Assembly (NCBI GenBank): GCA_013099195.1 | Contig: CP039999.1 | Coordinates: forward strand, 372,001-436,000 | Direction of reading: 5' to 3' | Origin: Candidatus Saccharibacteria bacterium oral taxon 488 | GTDB taxonomy: Bacteria; Patescibacteriota; Saccharimonadia; Saccharimonadales; Saccharimonadaceae | Length of the DNA: 64,000 nt | In this document: positions 6,439 to 14,766 of the stretch, piece by piece | Position numbering within the stretch: position 1 is the first letter of the stretch | Layout: each line of letters begins with the position of its first letter | Program-made: the position numbers and the translations under genes | The notes under the pieces: model-generated | Told to the model about the DNA's origin: nothing | The model's database searches: none | What the model saw: only the letters and a program-made list of their open reading frames with translations

Positions 6439-8867
6439 TGCGAGATTATCTGGATATTATCAAGAGAAATTTACTATCGCCGATTGTGCTAGCGATTTTC
6501 CTGTTGGCGGGGGTGCTGATTTATGTGCGGGAGTACCGGGACGCTTGGTTTATCTCGGTGGTGATCGTGGTCAACTCGCTGATCGGCATCGTGCAGGAAA
6601 TTCGTGCCAAACGGGTGCTGCACCGGCTGGAGCTGATGAGTGCGCCCAGGGCGCGGGTGCTGCGCGACAGCCAGGCGGTGGAAGTGCCGTACGATTCGCT
6701 GGTGGTGGGTGATGAGATTATCCTACAGGCTGGTGATGAGCTGCCGGCGGACGCAGAAGTAACGGTGTCGAAGGGCTTGGAGCTCAATGAAAGCATGCTG
6801 ACTGGCGAGTCAGCGGCGGTCGAGAAAGCGGCTGGTGACACGGTGCTGGCGGCAACCACGGTGCTGGCGGGCGAAGGTACGGCGCGGGTCACGGCGGTCG
6901 GCGACCAGACAAAAGCCGGCGCCATCAGCCAAGTCCTCAAGCGCTACAAACCGGAGTTGACTCCATTGCAGGTGGCAATTTGGAGAGCGATTACCTTCTT
7001 GACATACGGCGCGATCGTGTTGGCAGCGCTGATTTTTATTGTGTATTATTTGTCGGGCGATAATATGGTAATCATCCTCAAGACGATCACCTCGTCAGCA
7101 GTGACAGTGGTGCCGGAGGGATTACTGCTGGCTAGTTCCCTGCTGCTGGCGTTCGGCTCGCTGCGGCTGGCGCAGGCCAAGGTGTTGCCGCAGAAATTGG
7201 CGGCGATCGAGGCGATGGCACTGCTTAATTTATTGGCAGTGGACAAGACTGGCACGCTGACCAGCGACGAAGTGACGCTGGAGCGGGTGGTGGCGTTTGA
7301 TGAGATGGGTGTGTCAACAAGTCCGGCAACAGCTACCTCAGAAAAGCTACACGCCGCGCGCCCGGTGGTCGCTCGGGTTTCGGATTTTTCTGAGTCAGCT
7401 ATTGCCGGACTGGCAGCCCTCATTGCCCATGAAACCAGCGGCGGCAATATTACCGGGCAGGCGATCCTAGCGGAAATCACGCCGCCCAAGCACGCAGATA
7501 TCATCGAGGTGATGGCTTTTTCCTCGGCGCGCAAGATGGCGGGTGTCCGGGCGAAGGTTGACAGTGCGGTGCGGACATTGATGATGGGAGCGCCGGAGTT
7601 TGTGGCTAAGCTAGCGCCGGTTGACACCATGCTCCAGCGCCAGCTGGATGAGTGGGCGGATAGCGGCCTCAGGGTGTTGATGCTGGCTGAATTTGATGAT
7701 GAAACAACGAAACTCAAGGATCTGCCGGACGGCTCTGGGCGGGCGATTGGCGCGGTGATTTTACGTAATTCCCTGCGCGACGGCGTGATTGATACGGTCA
7801 AGTTCCTCCAGGAGCAAGGCGTGGTCATTCGCGTGATTTCCGGCGATAATCCGCGCACCGTTCAGCACATCGCGCGCCAGGCGGGCATCGATAATCCAGA
7901 CAAGGCCATCCTCGGCTCGGCGCTGGCGGGTCTCAGTGACAAAGCCTTCGACAAGGCCGCTGATGAACACACAATTTTTGCCCGTGTACTGCCAGAGCAA
8001 AAGGAGCGGCTGATCGCCCATTTCAAGCAGTCCGGCAAGTTCACCGGCATGGTCGGCGACGGCGTCAACGACGCGCTGGCGCTGAAAAAATCTGACCTCG
8101 GCGTGGCGATGTACGCCGGTGCTCCGGCGTCGCGGCGAGTGGCGGATATAATTTTACTCAATAATTCATTCACCTCTCTGCCGATTGGCATGAAGCTGGG
8201 TAATCGGATCATGCAAGCGATCGAAGTGATTGCCACCCTGTTCTTTCATAAGATTATTTACGGCGTGGTGTTGCTACTAAGTACCATGCTGGTTGGGCTA
8301 AATTATCCATACGCGCCGCGGCATATCACCTTCCTCAATATTTTCCTGGTGACCATGCCGACGATTATGTGGACGCTGTTTCCGCCGCGGCCGTGCCACC
8401 GGGTTAATCCAGCGCATTTCTGGCGCGACACCCTGCAGGCAGTGGCGCCGATCGCGCTACTGACGGGTCTGACGGTGGCGTTTACCTACTGGTCGGGCGT
8501 GACGCTGCATCCAAATCAGGCGGCCGAGGCGGCAACGATGACGGTTCTGACAGCGACATTCTTTGGGATTTACCTGGTGTTTTTGGTCGGGCCGATGCTC
8601 GGTGTAGTCCTTGACAAGCGGGCGCACTTAGCGCGGACGCTGTATATGGCGGGCGTGCTGTTTGTTACCTTGGTGAGCTTTGGCATTGAGCCACTCAGGC
8701 AGTTCTTTGACTTTACTATGCCAAATATCACCCTGCTCTGGCCGGGCATCGCTGTGGTCGTTCCCGTCGCCCTGGCCCAGTGGTGGCTGGCCCGCCGCGC
8801 TGGCCGGAAGTTTGCTGATATGGTAGAGGTGGCTGACGAGCGGATGAAGACGAACCGCCCAGAATGA
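6438..8867 (+). CDS. Cation-transporting P-type ATPase, CtpE-like
   Basis: 809 aa integral membrane ion pump. It has the actuator TGES at 122-125, the membrane motif VVPEGL at 224-229, the phosphorylation site DKTGTLT with D269, and the hinge GDGVND at 540-545. It has no N-terminal heavy-metal domain, and the usual ~60-residue N-terminal cation-ATPase segment is short. The PEGL motif in the fourth membrane helix, in place of the PEGLP of Ca2+ pumps, resembles actinobacterial CtpE, a calcium transporter, but the substrate here is only inferred. Ten membrane segments are expected, with a hydrophobic C-terminal third. It is translationally coupled to the 158-aa protein upstream. Confidence 0.93.
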   Translation: MRDYLDIIKRNLLSPIVLAIFLLAGVLIYVREYRDAWFISVVIVVNSLIGIVQEIRAKRVLHRLELMSAPRARVLRDSQAVEVPYDSLVVGDEIILQAGDELPADAEVTVSKGLELNESMLTGESAAVEKAAGDTVLAATTVLAGEGTARVTAVGDQTKAGAISQVLKRYKPELTPLQVAIWRAITFLTYGAIVLAALIFIVYYLSGDNMVIILKTITSSAVTVVPEGLLLASSLLLAFGSLRLAQAKVLPQKLAAIEAMALLNLLAVDKTGTLTSDEVTLERVVAFDEMGVSTSPATATSEKLHAARPVVARVSDFSESAIAGLAALIAHETSGGNITGQAILAEITPPKHADIIEVMAFSSARKMAGVRAKVDSAVRTLMMGAPEFVAKLAPVDTMLQRQLDEWADSGLRVLMLAEFDDETTKLKDLPDGSGRAIGAVILRNSLRDGVIDTVKFLQEQGVVIRVISGDNPRTVQHIARQAGIDNPDKAILGSALAGLSDKAFDKAADEHTIFARVLPEQKERLIAHFKQSGKFTGMVGDGVNDALALKKSDLGVAMYAGAPASRRVADIILLNNSFTSLPIGMKLGNRIMQAIEVIATLFFHKIIYGVVLLLSTMLVGLNYPYAPRHITFLNIFLVTMPTIMWTLFPPRPCHRVNPAHFWRDTLQAVAPIALLTGLTVAFTYWSGVTLHPNQAAEAATMTVLTATFFGIYLVFLVGPMLGVVLDKRAHLARTLYMAGVLFVTLVSFGIEPLRQFFDFTMPNITLLWPGIAVVVPVALAQWWLARRAGRKFADMVEVADERMKTNRPE

Positions 8868-8914
8868 GCGGGCGAATAGGTCTCTAATTAGTAACAACTA
8901 TCTCCAATGAAAAT

Positions 8915-9026
8915 AGCCCACCGAATGAGCTCAAGCTGCATGCGAGTATTCAACCCGAGAGATAGAAATCCTACCTCAATCAGATTGAGCGCATACGGCG
9001 AGCTATTTTCTTTTCGGTGGGCTTTT
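8915..9026 (+). terminator. Long structured element downstream of the ATPase gene
   Basis: Perfect 11-bp inverted repeat AGCCCACCGAA (8915-8925) / TTCGGTGGGCT (9013-9023), followed by TTT on the plus strand. The 87-nt interior is itself folded: AGCTGCATGCG pairs, with bulges, with CGCATACGGCGAGCT, and there is a CTCAAT/ATTGAG hairpin. It could serve as the terminator of the ATPase operon. The long folded interior is unusual for a plain terminator, and a small RNA is possible. Confidence 0.45.
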
Positions 9027-9037
9027 AGCCCTCGTCC

Positions 9038-9250
9038 TCACCTTTTTATCTCATACACTGTGACACCTATCCCGCCCATACCGAGCAACACCGAGAAGAA
9101 TGCGGTCGAGCAGCTTTCGCTCTTAGCGCAATTTCGGATTCCGGTGCACTCATCGAGGCCAGAACATGCACCATCGCTGAGCATCCAACTGCCCCCCGCA
9201 ACACCAATAACGGAGATGATCGCAAACACGATGAGGGCGCTCTTGGACAT
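9038..9250 (-). CDS. Small cysteine-containing membrane protein
   Basis: 70 aa. A hydrophobic segment at residues ~4-24 (ALIVFAIISVIGVAGG) is followed by a short loop with four cysteines (about residues 29, 35, 41, 47) and a second hydrophobic segment (FFSVLLGMGGIGV). The even number of cysteines in what should be an exported loop suggests disulphides. I chose the ATG at 9250 because AAGGA lies eight bases upstream; an in-frame TTG at 9280 would lie inside the leader hairpin. It has its own strong promoter and a folded 5' leader. Family unknown. Confidence 0.65.
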   Translation of the reverse strand: MSKSALIVFAIISVIGVAGGSWMLSDGACSGLDECTGIRNCAKSESCSTAFFSVLLGMGGIGVTVYEIKR

Positions 9251-9361
9251 ACCTTCCATCCTTTCAGTAAGAAAGCTCAAAGCTAAAGGGCGACTTCCGC
9301 CCTAGACAATAACTCTGAGCTGAAAGCTGATATATATATCACTAATAGAATAAAATGTCAA
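9251..9361 (-). promoter_or_regulatory. Strong promoter and SD-sequestering 5' leader
   Basis: TTGACA (9356-9361), 17-bp spacer, TATATA (9333-9338). The ~75-nt leader folds on itself: CTTTCAG (minus strand, 9320-9326) pairs with CTGAAAG (9261-9267), which contains part of the ribosome-binding site. Inside it, 9313-9319 pairs with 9276-9282, and there is a GGGCG/CGCCC hairpin (9288-9302). The layout is that of a translational switch or RNA thermometer; the trigger is unknown. Confidence 0.55.
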
Positions 9362-9488
9362 TGGATTTTGTCAATAATGTGGTGTAATATTTTTTCTTAC
9401 CCCTGTTGTGATTGTAAATAAATTTTGGGTAGCAATGATGGCTCGCATCCTCTGTCGGTGGCTGCTTTCCGCGCTATGTACACGAAAA

Positions 9489-9872
9489 TCACCGATCCAG
9501 CTTTTGCTTGGTCGCCGCCAGATAATACCGATAATAACTCTTTGGGTCTGGCACGAAAAAGCTGTTATCGATATCGTCGTTCGGACGAATTTCAATATGC
9601 TGATCGTTGGCGTATGGCTTGATGAGGTAAGTAAACTCAAACTTATATTCGCCAGAAATTTGCTTCAATTCCTCGCTCTGATAAAGCGGGTCGGGATAAT
9701 CCGTCATTACCAGCGCGAAAAAGCCTCCATTTTTATCGTCAAACAAATGAAACGCCGTGTCGGGACAGAGTGGCACAAGCGACGCCAGCTGGCGAATGTA
9801 TGATGCGCCGTCGAGGATCGGGAACGCTTTGTTGATTATTTCTGGGAATAGGATATTGCAGCAGTTGTTCAT
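9489..9872 (-). CDS. Hypothetical protein, 127 aa
   Basis: Soluble, acidic, with aromatic clusters (YKFEFTYLIKPY, KSYYRYYL near the C-terminus) and two adjacent cysteines at the start (MNNCC). No known motif recognised. TGA-TATAAT ends 12 bases before the ATG and no Shine-Dalgarno is visible, so the leader is very short. It stands alone between the small membrane protein gene and the DHH gene. Real gene status is supported by the matching promoter and the lack of overlap with any other convincing frame. Confidence 0.65.
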   Translation of the reverse strand: MNNCCNILFPEIINKAFPILDGASYIRQLASLVPLCPDTAFHLFDDKNGGFFALVMTDYPDPLYQSEELKQISGEYKFEFTYLIKPYANDQHIEIRPNDDIDNSFFVPDPKSYYRYYLAATKQKLDR

Positions 9873-9934
9873 GTGGTAACTTTGATTATATCAAGAAAAG
9901 TGAATAGTTTTACGACGTATCCATAATGGAACGC

Positions 9935-10921
9935 CTACTCTTGCCCCGCTTCTCGTAAAGCCTTATCCGTCGCCGTCACCAATTCCCGCACGGCCTCGTC
10001 ATAATTCTCGTACACGCGGAAGCCGGCCGCGTACGGATGACCGCCGCCGCCGAAGTAGCCAGCCACGGTGTCGGCGATCGGTAAGTTACCGCGTAGGCGG
10101 GCGGTTAGTTTGCCGTCGGGATAAGTTTTGATAACGCAGCTGAGCGCCACGCCCTCGACCAACCGCAGCTCGTCGCCGATCAGCGCGCCGGGGTTGTAGG
10201 CGTCGCTGTAGGCTTGAATTTCCTCAAATGGCACGTGTACCAGCGCCAATTGCCCGTCCAGCAAGTATTCAATTCGCTCAATCAATTTGCCCTTGTACGC
10301 CAAGATCTCCGGTGATTTCTTCATAAATTCGCGCCGCCGTTCTTCAATTTCAGCATTGGAGGCGCCCAGCTCGGTCAATTCGCCAGCCGTGCGGAATGTT
10401 GATGCAGTGGTATTTGGCGTGGTCAGGCCCAGGCTGTCGGACATGATGGCAATCAGCAAATCTTCAGCCGCCTGCTGGTTGATAGTCCAGCCGGCGTGCG
10501 TGAACAATTGGTATAGTAATTCCCCGGTAGCCACCACCGTGTCAGAGAGCATGGTATGCTCAAAACTCAGCGTCGACTCGGCGGTGTGATGGTCGATAAC
10601 TAGTACCGGATGCGTTTCCAAAAAATGCCGCGCGCCGGGTGTTTCTAAGACTTTGCTAAGCAAAATATCAGCGCTGGTATCAACGATGATAGCCAGGTCG
10701 GCACGGGCTGGAAAATCGCTAACCACCCGGTCCCAGCCGCGAATATACCGCAGATATTTGGGGATATCGACCGGGCAATACAGCGCCACGGCCTTGCCCA
10801 AATCGCTCAGTACTTCCTCTAGCGCCAAGCTAGAGCCCAGACTGTCGCCGTCAGGGTTTTCGGCTTGGATGATGACGATGTTATTGGCGGATTGGATGAG
10901 TTGCTCGGCGGTATCAAACAT
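9935..10921 (-). CDS. DHH-family phosphoesterase (NrnA-like)
   Basis: 328 aa. DHH motif I NPDGDSLGSS is near residues 23-32, followed by IIVDTS and the name-giving IDHHTAE. The C-terminal DHHA1 domain ends with GGGGHPYAAGF. These match bifunctional oligoribonuclease/pAp phosphatase (NrnA) proteins that degrade short RNAs and 3'-phosphoadenosine phosphate in the cytosol. Length is typical. The extended -10 TGC-TATAAT (10928-10933) ends six bases before the ATG, so a leaderless mRNA is expected. Substrate preference is inferred from family only. Confidence 0.9.
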   Translation of the reverse strand: MFDTAEQLIQSANNIVIIQAENPDGDSLGSSLALEEVLSDLGKAVALYCPVDIPKYLRYIRGWDRVVSDFPARADLAIIVDTSADILLSKVLETPGARHFLETHPVLVIDHHTAESTLSFEHTMLSDTVVATGELLYQLFTHAGWTINQQAAEDLLIAIMSDSLGLTTPNTTASTFRTAGELTELGASNAEIEERRREFMKKSPEILAYKGKLIERIEYLLDGQLALVHVPFEEIQAYSDAYNPGALIGDELRLVEGVALSCVIKTYPDGKLTARLRGNLPIADTVAGYFGGGGHPYAAGFRVYENYDEAVRELVTATDKALREAGQE

Positions 10922-10963
10922 AGTCTTATTATAGCAGATGGGAGTTTCGGTGGTGTGGCGGGG

Positions 10964-12907
10964 CTATTCGTCGCGCATGTCTTTAATCGGGTTGCGTCGG
11001 GTGTTGCGGATGAGCGGTATCAGGCACGCTAGCACGGCAGCAGCGATGATACTGAGGGCGACCGCGCCGATGATCGTCCAGTCAATCGTCCAAAAATGGA
11101 AGGTTGTCGCCAAATCTTTCGGCGTCATGGCGATGCGCAGCGTCGCGGTGATTTGACTAGCCAGCAAATTGTCGGCAATATATACGACGATTAGCCCGGC
11201 GGCGATACTGAACAGCGCGGTAAGCAGCGCCACGATCATGGTGTAAACGAAATAAATTTGGCTAATATCAAGCCGCGTTGCTCCGAGCGCTCGAAAAACT
11301 GCGGATTCTTTGCGGCTGTCGGCGATGGTGCGGGAAATGATAATCAGCAAGATAAAGGCGGCGATGATCGTCACGCCGATGAACGTCCACATGATGATTG
11401 GCTTGAGGCGTTCCATGGCGTCGTAATTGACGAGCGAGTTGCTGCCGGTGGGCGACGCGAATACTACGTAGTGCGGCAGGCAGATTGACTTGTTAGATTT
11501 TTGGGTTTTGGAGGCTTCAGTGGGTTCGGGTTGCGCGGCTCCTTCGCCGCAAGAGGCAGCTGCCAGGTAGCTGCGAGCTTTATTGGGGTCGCTGAATTCA
11601 TAGATAGCTAGCGTTTCGTCTCTATTGGCGCCGCCTTGATCATTGTTGGCGGTTTGAATAGTCGATTCAAGTGCTGTTTGCGCCGCGGTGGTCATCGGGC
11701 CGCGCGGCATGATCCAGGCGTACGCCAGGCGGGTGCTTAAAAATTGCTGTAAGAAGCTGCCAATATCGCTTTGGGTAGCCTTAATGCCGTCTGGCATCAG
11801 GCCGACGACGCGGAAAGTAAATTTAGCCTGGGCGGGTTCGGGCTGGGCTGAGCCAAAAGTCTGATCAAATTGGCGTTGGTTAGCTTCGGTGCGCTTGGCT
11901 TCGGCTGAACGATTATCTTTAATGACGGTTGGCGCAGCGCAGGAATCAGCGGACGGCATGGCGTATTCGCGGTCTGGCTTAACATAATCGGCGGATGGTT
12001 TCTTGGCCTGATTGGCGGCAGCTTGGATTTGCTGTTTGGCGGTTTGCAGTAACGCTCGCGAAGTCGGGTTGCGATAACAGGCGCTGAATGTCAGCTGCCC
12101 GGCTTTTTGGCGCAATTCTTTGAGTCGTGCTAGTTGCGTGTCATTGCTGGCATTTTTATCCAGCGGCTTGAGGCCAAGCAGCACTTCGGCGTCCTGGTAG
12201 CGGATAATCAGCGGGATCTCGCTGGGTTTGGCGCTGGCGTCAGCCAGCAGATAGCCGCCCAGCAATGATTGGTCGATGGTGGTTATACTGCCGAATTGCT
12301 GCTTAAATTCTTCCAGTGGTGTCGGCTGGTTGTTTTGCTGGCGCTTGTCGTCAAACGACTCAATTCCCCGCTCCATATAATTCAGCATGCCATTGGCGGC
12401 GATTGATTGAATACTAAACTGCTGCACGGCACCGTGGGTGCGGGCAAATTGCCACTGCGCGGCTGCTGTGAGGCGCGGTAATTTGGCGGTCTCCTGGCGA
12501 ATAAGCCGCTGGACGATGACGCTCTGGTCGTTCGGGTACGGCTGGCTATCAGGAAACGACTGCATGATTGGCGGTTCGGATTTGGGGTCGTATGGCAGGC
12601 CGAGGCGGGCGGCCAGCGCCTGCTTGTCCTTGATCATTTGCGTACGTTCGGCTTCGGCGCGAGCAGTTAGATTTGAGGTAAATTCAATATTATTTGGCCG
12701 AATGGCAGTTTGCGCCACCAAATAGCGGCTATTCAGGCTGCCTCGATCGAATTCCTCGACGCTCCGCTGAGCGCCCATTAGCATAGTCAGCCCCGCCAGC
12801 AACGCCGCGAAAAGCAGCCCGGACACGACCACGGTGATGGACAAGCGAATACGCCGCACCCGGAGTTTGGTGCCAGCTAGCCGCAGCGAATCGGTGATTC
12901 TAAGCAT
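10964..12907 (-). CDS. ABC transporter permease, FtsX/MacB type
   Basis: 647 aa. One membrane helix at about residues 23-44 is followed by a ~450-residue extracytoplasmic region rich in Gln, Ala and Asn. Three C-terminal helices follow, with the FtsX-family signature ESAVFRALGATRLDI between the first two. This is the layout of MacB/LolCE/FtsX permeases that act by mechanotransmission and do not form a classic channel. The start overlaps the end of the ATPase gene by eight bases, so the two form a transporter. The cargo is unknown; peptide or lipoprotein export or envelope-enzyme activation are all possible. The ectodomain is larger than that of typical FtsX. Confidence 0.88.
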   Translation of the reverse strand: MLRITDSLRLAGTKLRVRRIRLSITVVVSGLLFAALLAGLTMLMGAQRSVEEFDRGSLNSRYLVAQTAIRPNNIEFTSNLTARAEAERTQMIKDKQALAARLGLPYDPKSEPPIMQSFPDSQPYPNDQSVIVQRLIRQETAKLPRLTAAAQWQFARTHGAVQQFSIQSIAANGMLNYMERGIESFDDKRQQNNQPTPLEEFKQQFGSITTIDQSLLGGYLLADASAKPSEIPLIIRYQDAEVLLGLKPLDKNASNDTQLARLKELRQKAGQLTFSACYRNPTSRALLQTAKQQIQAAANQAKKPSADYVKPDREYAMPSADSCAAPTVIKDNRSAEAKRTEANQRQFDQTFGSAQPEPAQAKFTFRVVGLMPDGIKATQSDIGSFLQQFLSTRLAYAWIMPRGPMTTAAQTALESTIQTANNDQGGANRDETLAIYEFSDPNKARSYLAAASCGEGAAQPEPTEASKTQKSNKSICLPHYVVFASPTGSNSLVNYDAMERLKPIIMWTFIGVTIIAAFILLIIISRTIADSRKESAVFRALGATRLDISQIYFVYTMIVALLTALFSIAAGLIVVYIADNLLASQITATLRIAMTPKDLATTFHFWTIDWTIIGAVALSIIAAAVLACLIPLIRNTRRNPIKDMRDE

Positions 12908-13781
12908 CGGCTATCCTCCCGTCCTTCAGGCGGATTTCACGATCGGCTGCTGAGGCGATGTCTGGATTATGTGTAACGATAACGACTGTGGTGCCGAGTT
13001 CGCGGCGGATTTGGTGAAATAGATCAATGATGCGGTCGGAATTGGCGCTGTCCAGATTGCCTGTCGGTTCGTCGGCGAGTAAAGTATTCGGGCGATTGAA
13101 TAAGGCGCGAGCGATGGCAGCGCGCTGAATTTGACCGCCGGAAAGTTCGCGCGGCAAATGGTGCATTCGGTCTGCCAGTCCGACCAATTCGGCGAGTTCC
13201 TGGGCGCGGGCGCGGCGCTGCTTGGGCTTGACGCGGGCAAACATGGCGGGAATTTCCAGATTGGCGGACAGGGTTAGGAATGGCTGCAGATAAAATGATT
13301 GAAAAACAAAGCCGATTTCGCGCGATCGGAACCGCGACAGTTGCCGGTCGGACAGGCGGCTGAGCGGCTGGTCGTTAATGAGGATTTGACCGGTGGACGG
13401 CTTGTCGAGCCCGCCGATGAGCTGCAGCAAAGTACTTTTGCCCGAGCCGCTAGCGCCAGTGATGGCTACGAATTCGCCAGCGAAAATATCAAGGCTAACG
13501 CCGTCGAGCGCTGGAATGGTCTGGCGGCTGACGCGGTAAGATTTAGCGAGGTCGGTCACAGTGATGTGGCAGCGGCCGGAACGTTCTGGTGCGGCAGCGG
13601 GCGGTGTCATAACCTTGGCGGCTGGATCGGATTTGGCGGTTGGAGGTAAGTCAACTAAGCCGGCCGAAACAGCCGGCTGAGCAAAGCCGCGGATTGCGTC
13701 GATTGCTTCCTCGACGTCGTCAAATTTCGCTAAAAATGCCGCGATATCCTCAGCGCGCACCTTCCCCACCTCTGGTTTCAT
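12900..13781 (-). CDS. ABC transporter ATP-binding protein, MacB/LolD type
   Basis: 293 aa. Walker A GASGSGKST is at 109-117. The signature LSGGQIQRAAIARAL, Walker B LLADEPTGNLD and the H-loop VTHN follow in the order expected for this family. About 70 residues precede the ABC fold, starting MKPEVGKVRAEDIAAF and running into a Pro/Ala-rich linker; LolD/MacB ATPases do not normally carry this. I chose the ATG at 13781, 22 codons inside the longest frame, because TGC-TACAAT (13788-13793) ends six bases upstream of it and would lie inside a longer protein. It pairs with the overlapping permease gene. Confidence 0.9.
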   Translation of the reverse strand: MKPEVGKVRAEDIAAFLAKFDDVEEAIDAIRGFAQPAVSAGLVDLPPTAKSDPAAKVMTPPAAAPERSGRCHITVTDLAKSYRVSRQTIPALDGVSLDIFAGEFVAITGASGSGKSTLLQLIGGLDKPSTGQILINDQPLSRLSDRQLSRFRSREIGFVFQSFYLQPFLTLSANLEIPAMFARVKPKQRRARAQELAELVGLADRMHHLPRELSGGQIQRAAIARALFNRPNTLLADEPTGNLDSANSDRIIDLFHQIRRELGTTVVIVTHNPDIASAADREIRLKDGRIADA

Positions 13782-13818
13782 GGTTGTATTGTAGCAAAAG
13801 CAGGATGGCCTTAGCAAG

Positions 13819-14436
13819 CTACAATGTTCGTCGTCCTTCCAGCGCATGCGTCAGCGTGATTTGGTCGGCGTATTCGAGGTCGACACCGACGGGGATGCCG
13901 CGGGCCAGGCGCGAGATAGTGATGGTGAGACCGGCCTCCTGGAGGTAGCGCTGCAAAAAGAGCGCGGTTGATTCGCCCTCGACCGACGCGTTGGTGGCGA
14001 TGATTAATTCCTCGGCGTTATCATGCTTGATGCGCTTGATGAGCTCAGGGATGTGTAGCTGCTCCGGGCCGATGCCATCAATTGGTGAAATCGCACCGCC
14101 CAGCACGTGATAGGTGCCGCTATACTGCCCCGTCCGCTCCAGCGCCACGATATCCAGTGGCTCCTCGACCACGCAGATCAAGCGTCGATTGCGCGACTCG
14201 TCTTGATATAGCGGCGACACCTCTTGATCATGATCAATCAGCGCGAACGTGACCGGACAGGTTTTGACGCATGTGTGCAGCCGATCTAGCGCCCGCGCTA
14301 GCTGCTCAGCCCGTCTGGCGTCACGTCGGAGCACGGCATAGGCATAGCGCTCAGCAGTCCGCGGCCCAACCCCAGGCAGCCCGCCAAACTCATCAATCAG
14401 CGTCGTCAGCGCCGCCGGCAAAATCGTCGGTTTCAT
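13819..14436 (-). CDS. recR: Recombination mediator RecR with degenerate zinc finger
   Basis: 205 aa, RecFOR-pathway protein that helps load RecA at gaps. N-terminal HhH region (FGGLPGVGPRTAERYA), then a Toprim domain (LICVVEEPLDIVALE onward, NASVEGESTALFL) and the C-terminal GIPVGVDLEYAD motif. The four-cysteine zinc finger between them is broken: only C56 and C60 remain in the first pair, and the second CxxC pair is absent. The start overlaps the stop of ybaB by one base (TGATG), giving a ybaB-recR operon, a pairing common in bacteria. Confidence 0.94.
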   Translation of the reverse strand: MKPTILPAALTTLIDEFGGLPGVGPRTAERYAYAVLRRDARRAEQLARALDRLHTCVKTCPVTFALIDHDQEVSPLYQDESRNRRLICVVEEPLDIVALERTGQYSGTYHVLGGAISPIDGIGPEQLHIPELIKRIKHDNAEELIIATNASVEGESTALFLQRYLQEAGLTITISRLARGIPVGVDLEYADQITLTHALEGRRTL

Positions 14437-14726
14437 CAGAACGGCAAGTTGCCTAGCCCGCCCATCAGCGGTTTCATCGTCTCGGCAGCAACTTCCTGCG
14501 CTTTGGCTAGACCGTCGCGAATTGCGATTTGGATCCAGTGCTCCAGCTGCTCGATATTGTCGAGGTCAACCATTTTTGGATTAATCTTGATCGACTTAAT
14601 TTTCAGCTCGCCGGTGATCTGGACGATCACTGCACCGTCGCCGGCCTCTACTTCAATGATTTCTTTGCCGAGCTGTTTCTGGGCCTTGCGCAGTTGCTGC
14701 AACATCTTGACTTGGTCAAACGCCAT
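14436..14726 (-). CDS. ybaB: YbaB/EbfC-family nucleoid-associated protein
   Basis: 96 aa, usual length. It begins with a coiled-coil helix rich in Gln/Lys (MLQQLRKAQKQLGKEI) and continues with the IVQITGELKIKSIKINP strand region and a C-terminal helix ending in MKPLMGGLGNLPF. These proteins bind DNA as tweezer-shaped dimers and are usually encoded next to recR, as here. An AAGGAGGAA Shine-Dalgarno lies ahead of the ATG, and TATAAT occurs about 30 bases upstream of it, so this operon has a conventional leader. Confidence 0.93.
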   Translation of the reverse strand: MAFDQVKMLQQLRKAQKQLGKEIIEVEAGDGAVIVQITGELKIKSIKINPKMVDLDNIEQLEHWIQIAIRDGLAKAQEVAAETMKPLMGGLGNLPF

Positions 14727-14766
14727 AATTATTAATTCCTCCTTGAATTTACTTTTTCATTATACG

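Noticed and set aside
8907..9305. 132-aa plus-strand reading frame
   Set aside because: Antisense to the small membrane protein and crossing the long inverted repeat and the minus-strand promoter; composition is Ser/Pro/Arg-rich shadow type.
13782..13847. Longer start for the ABC ATPase (22 more codons)
   Set aside because: This segment contains the TGC-TACAAT promoter and encodes residues without family similarity.
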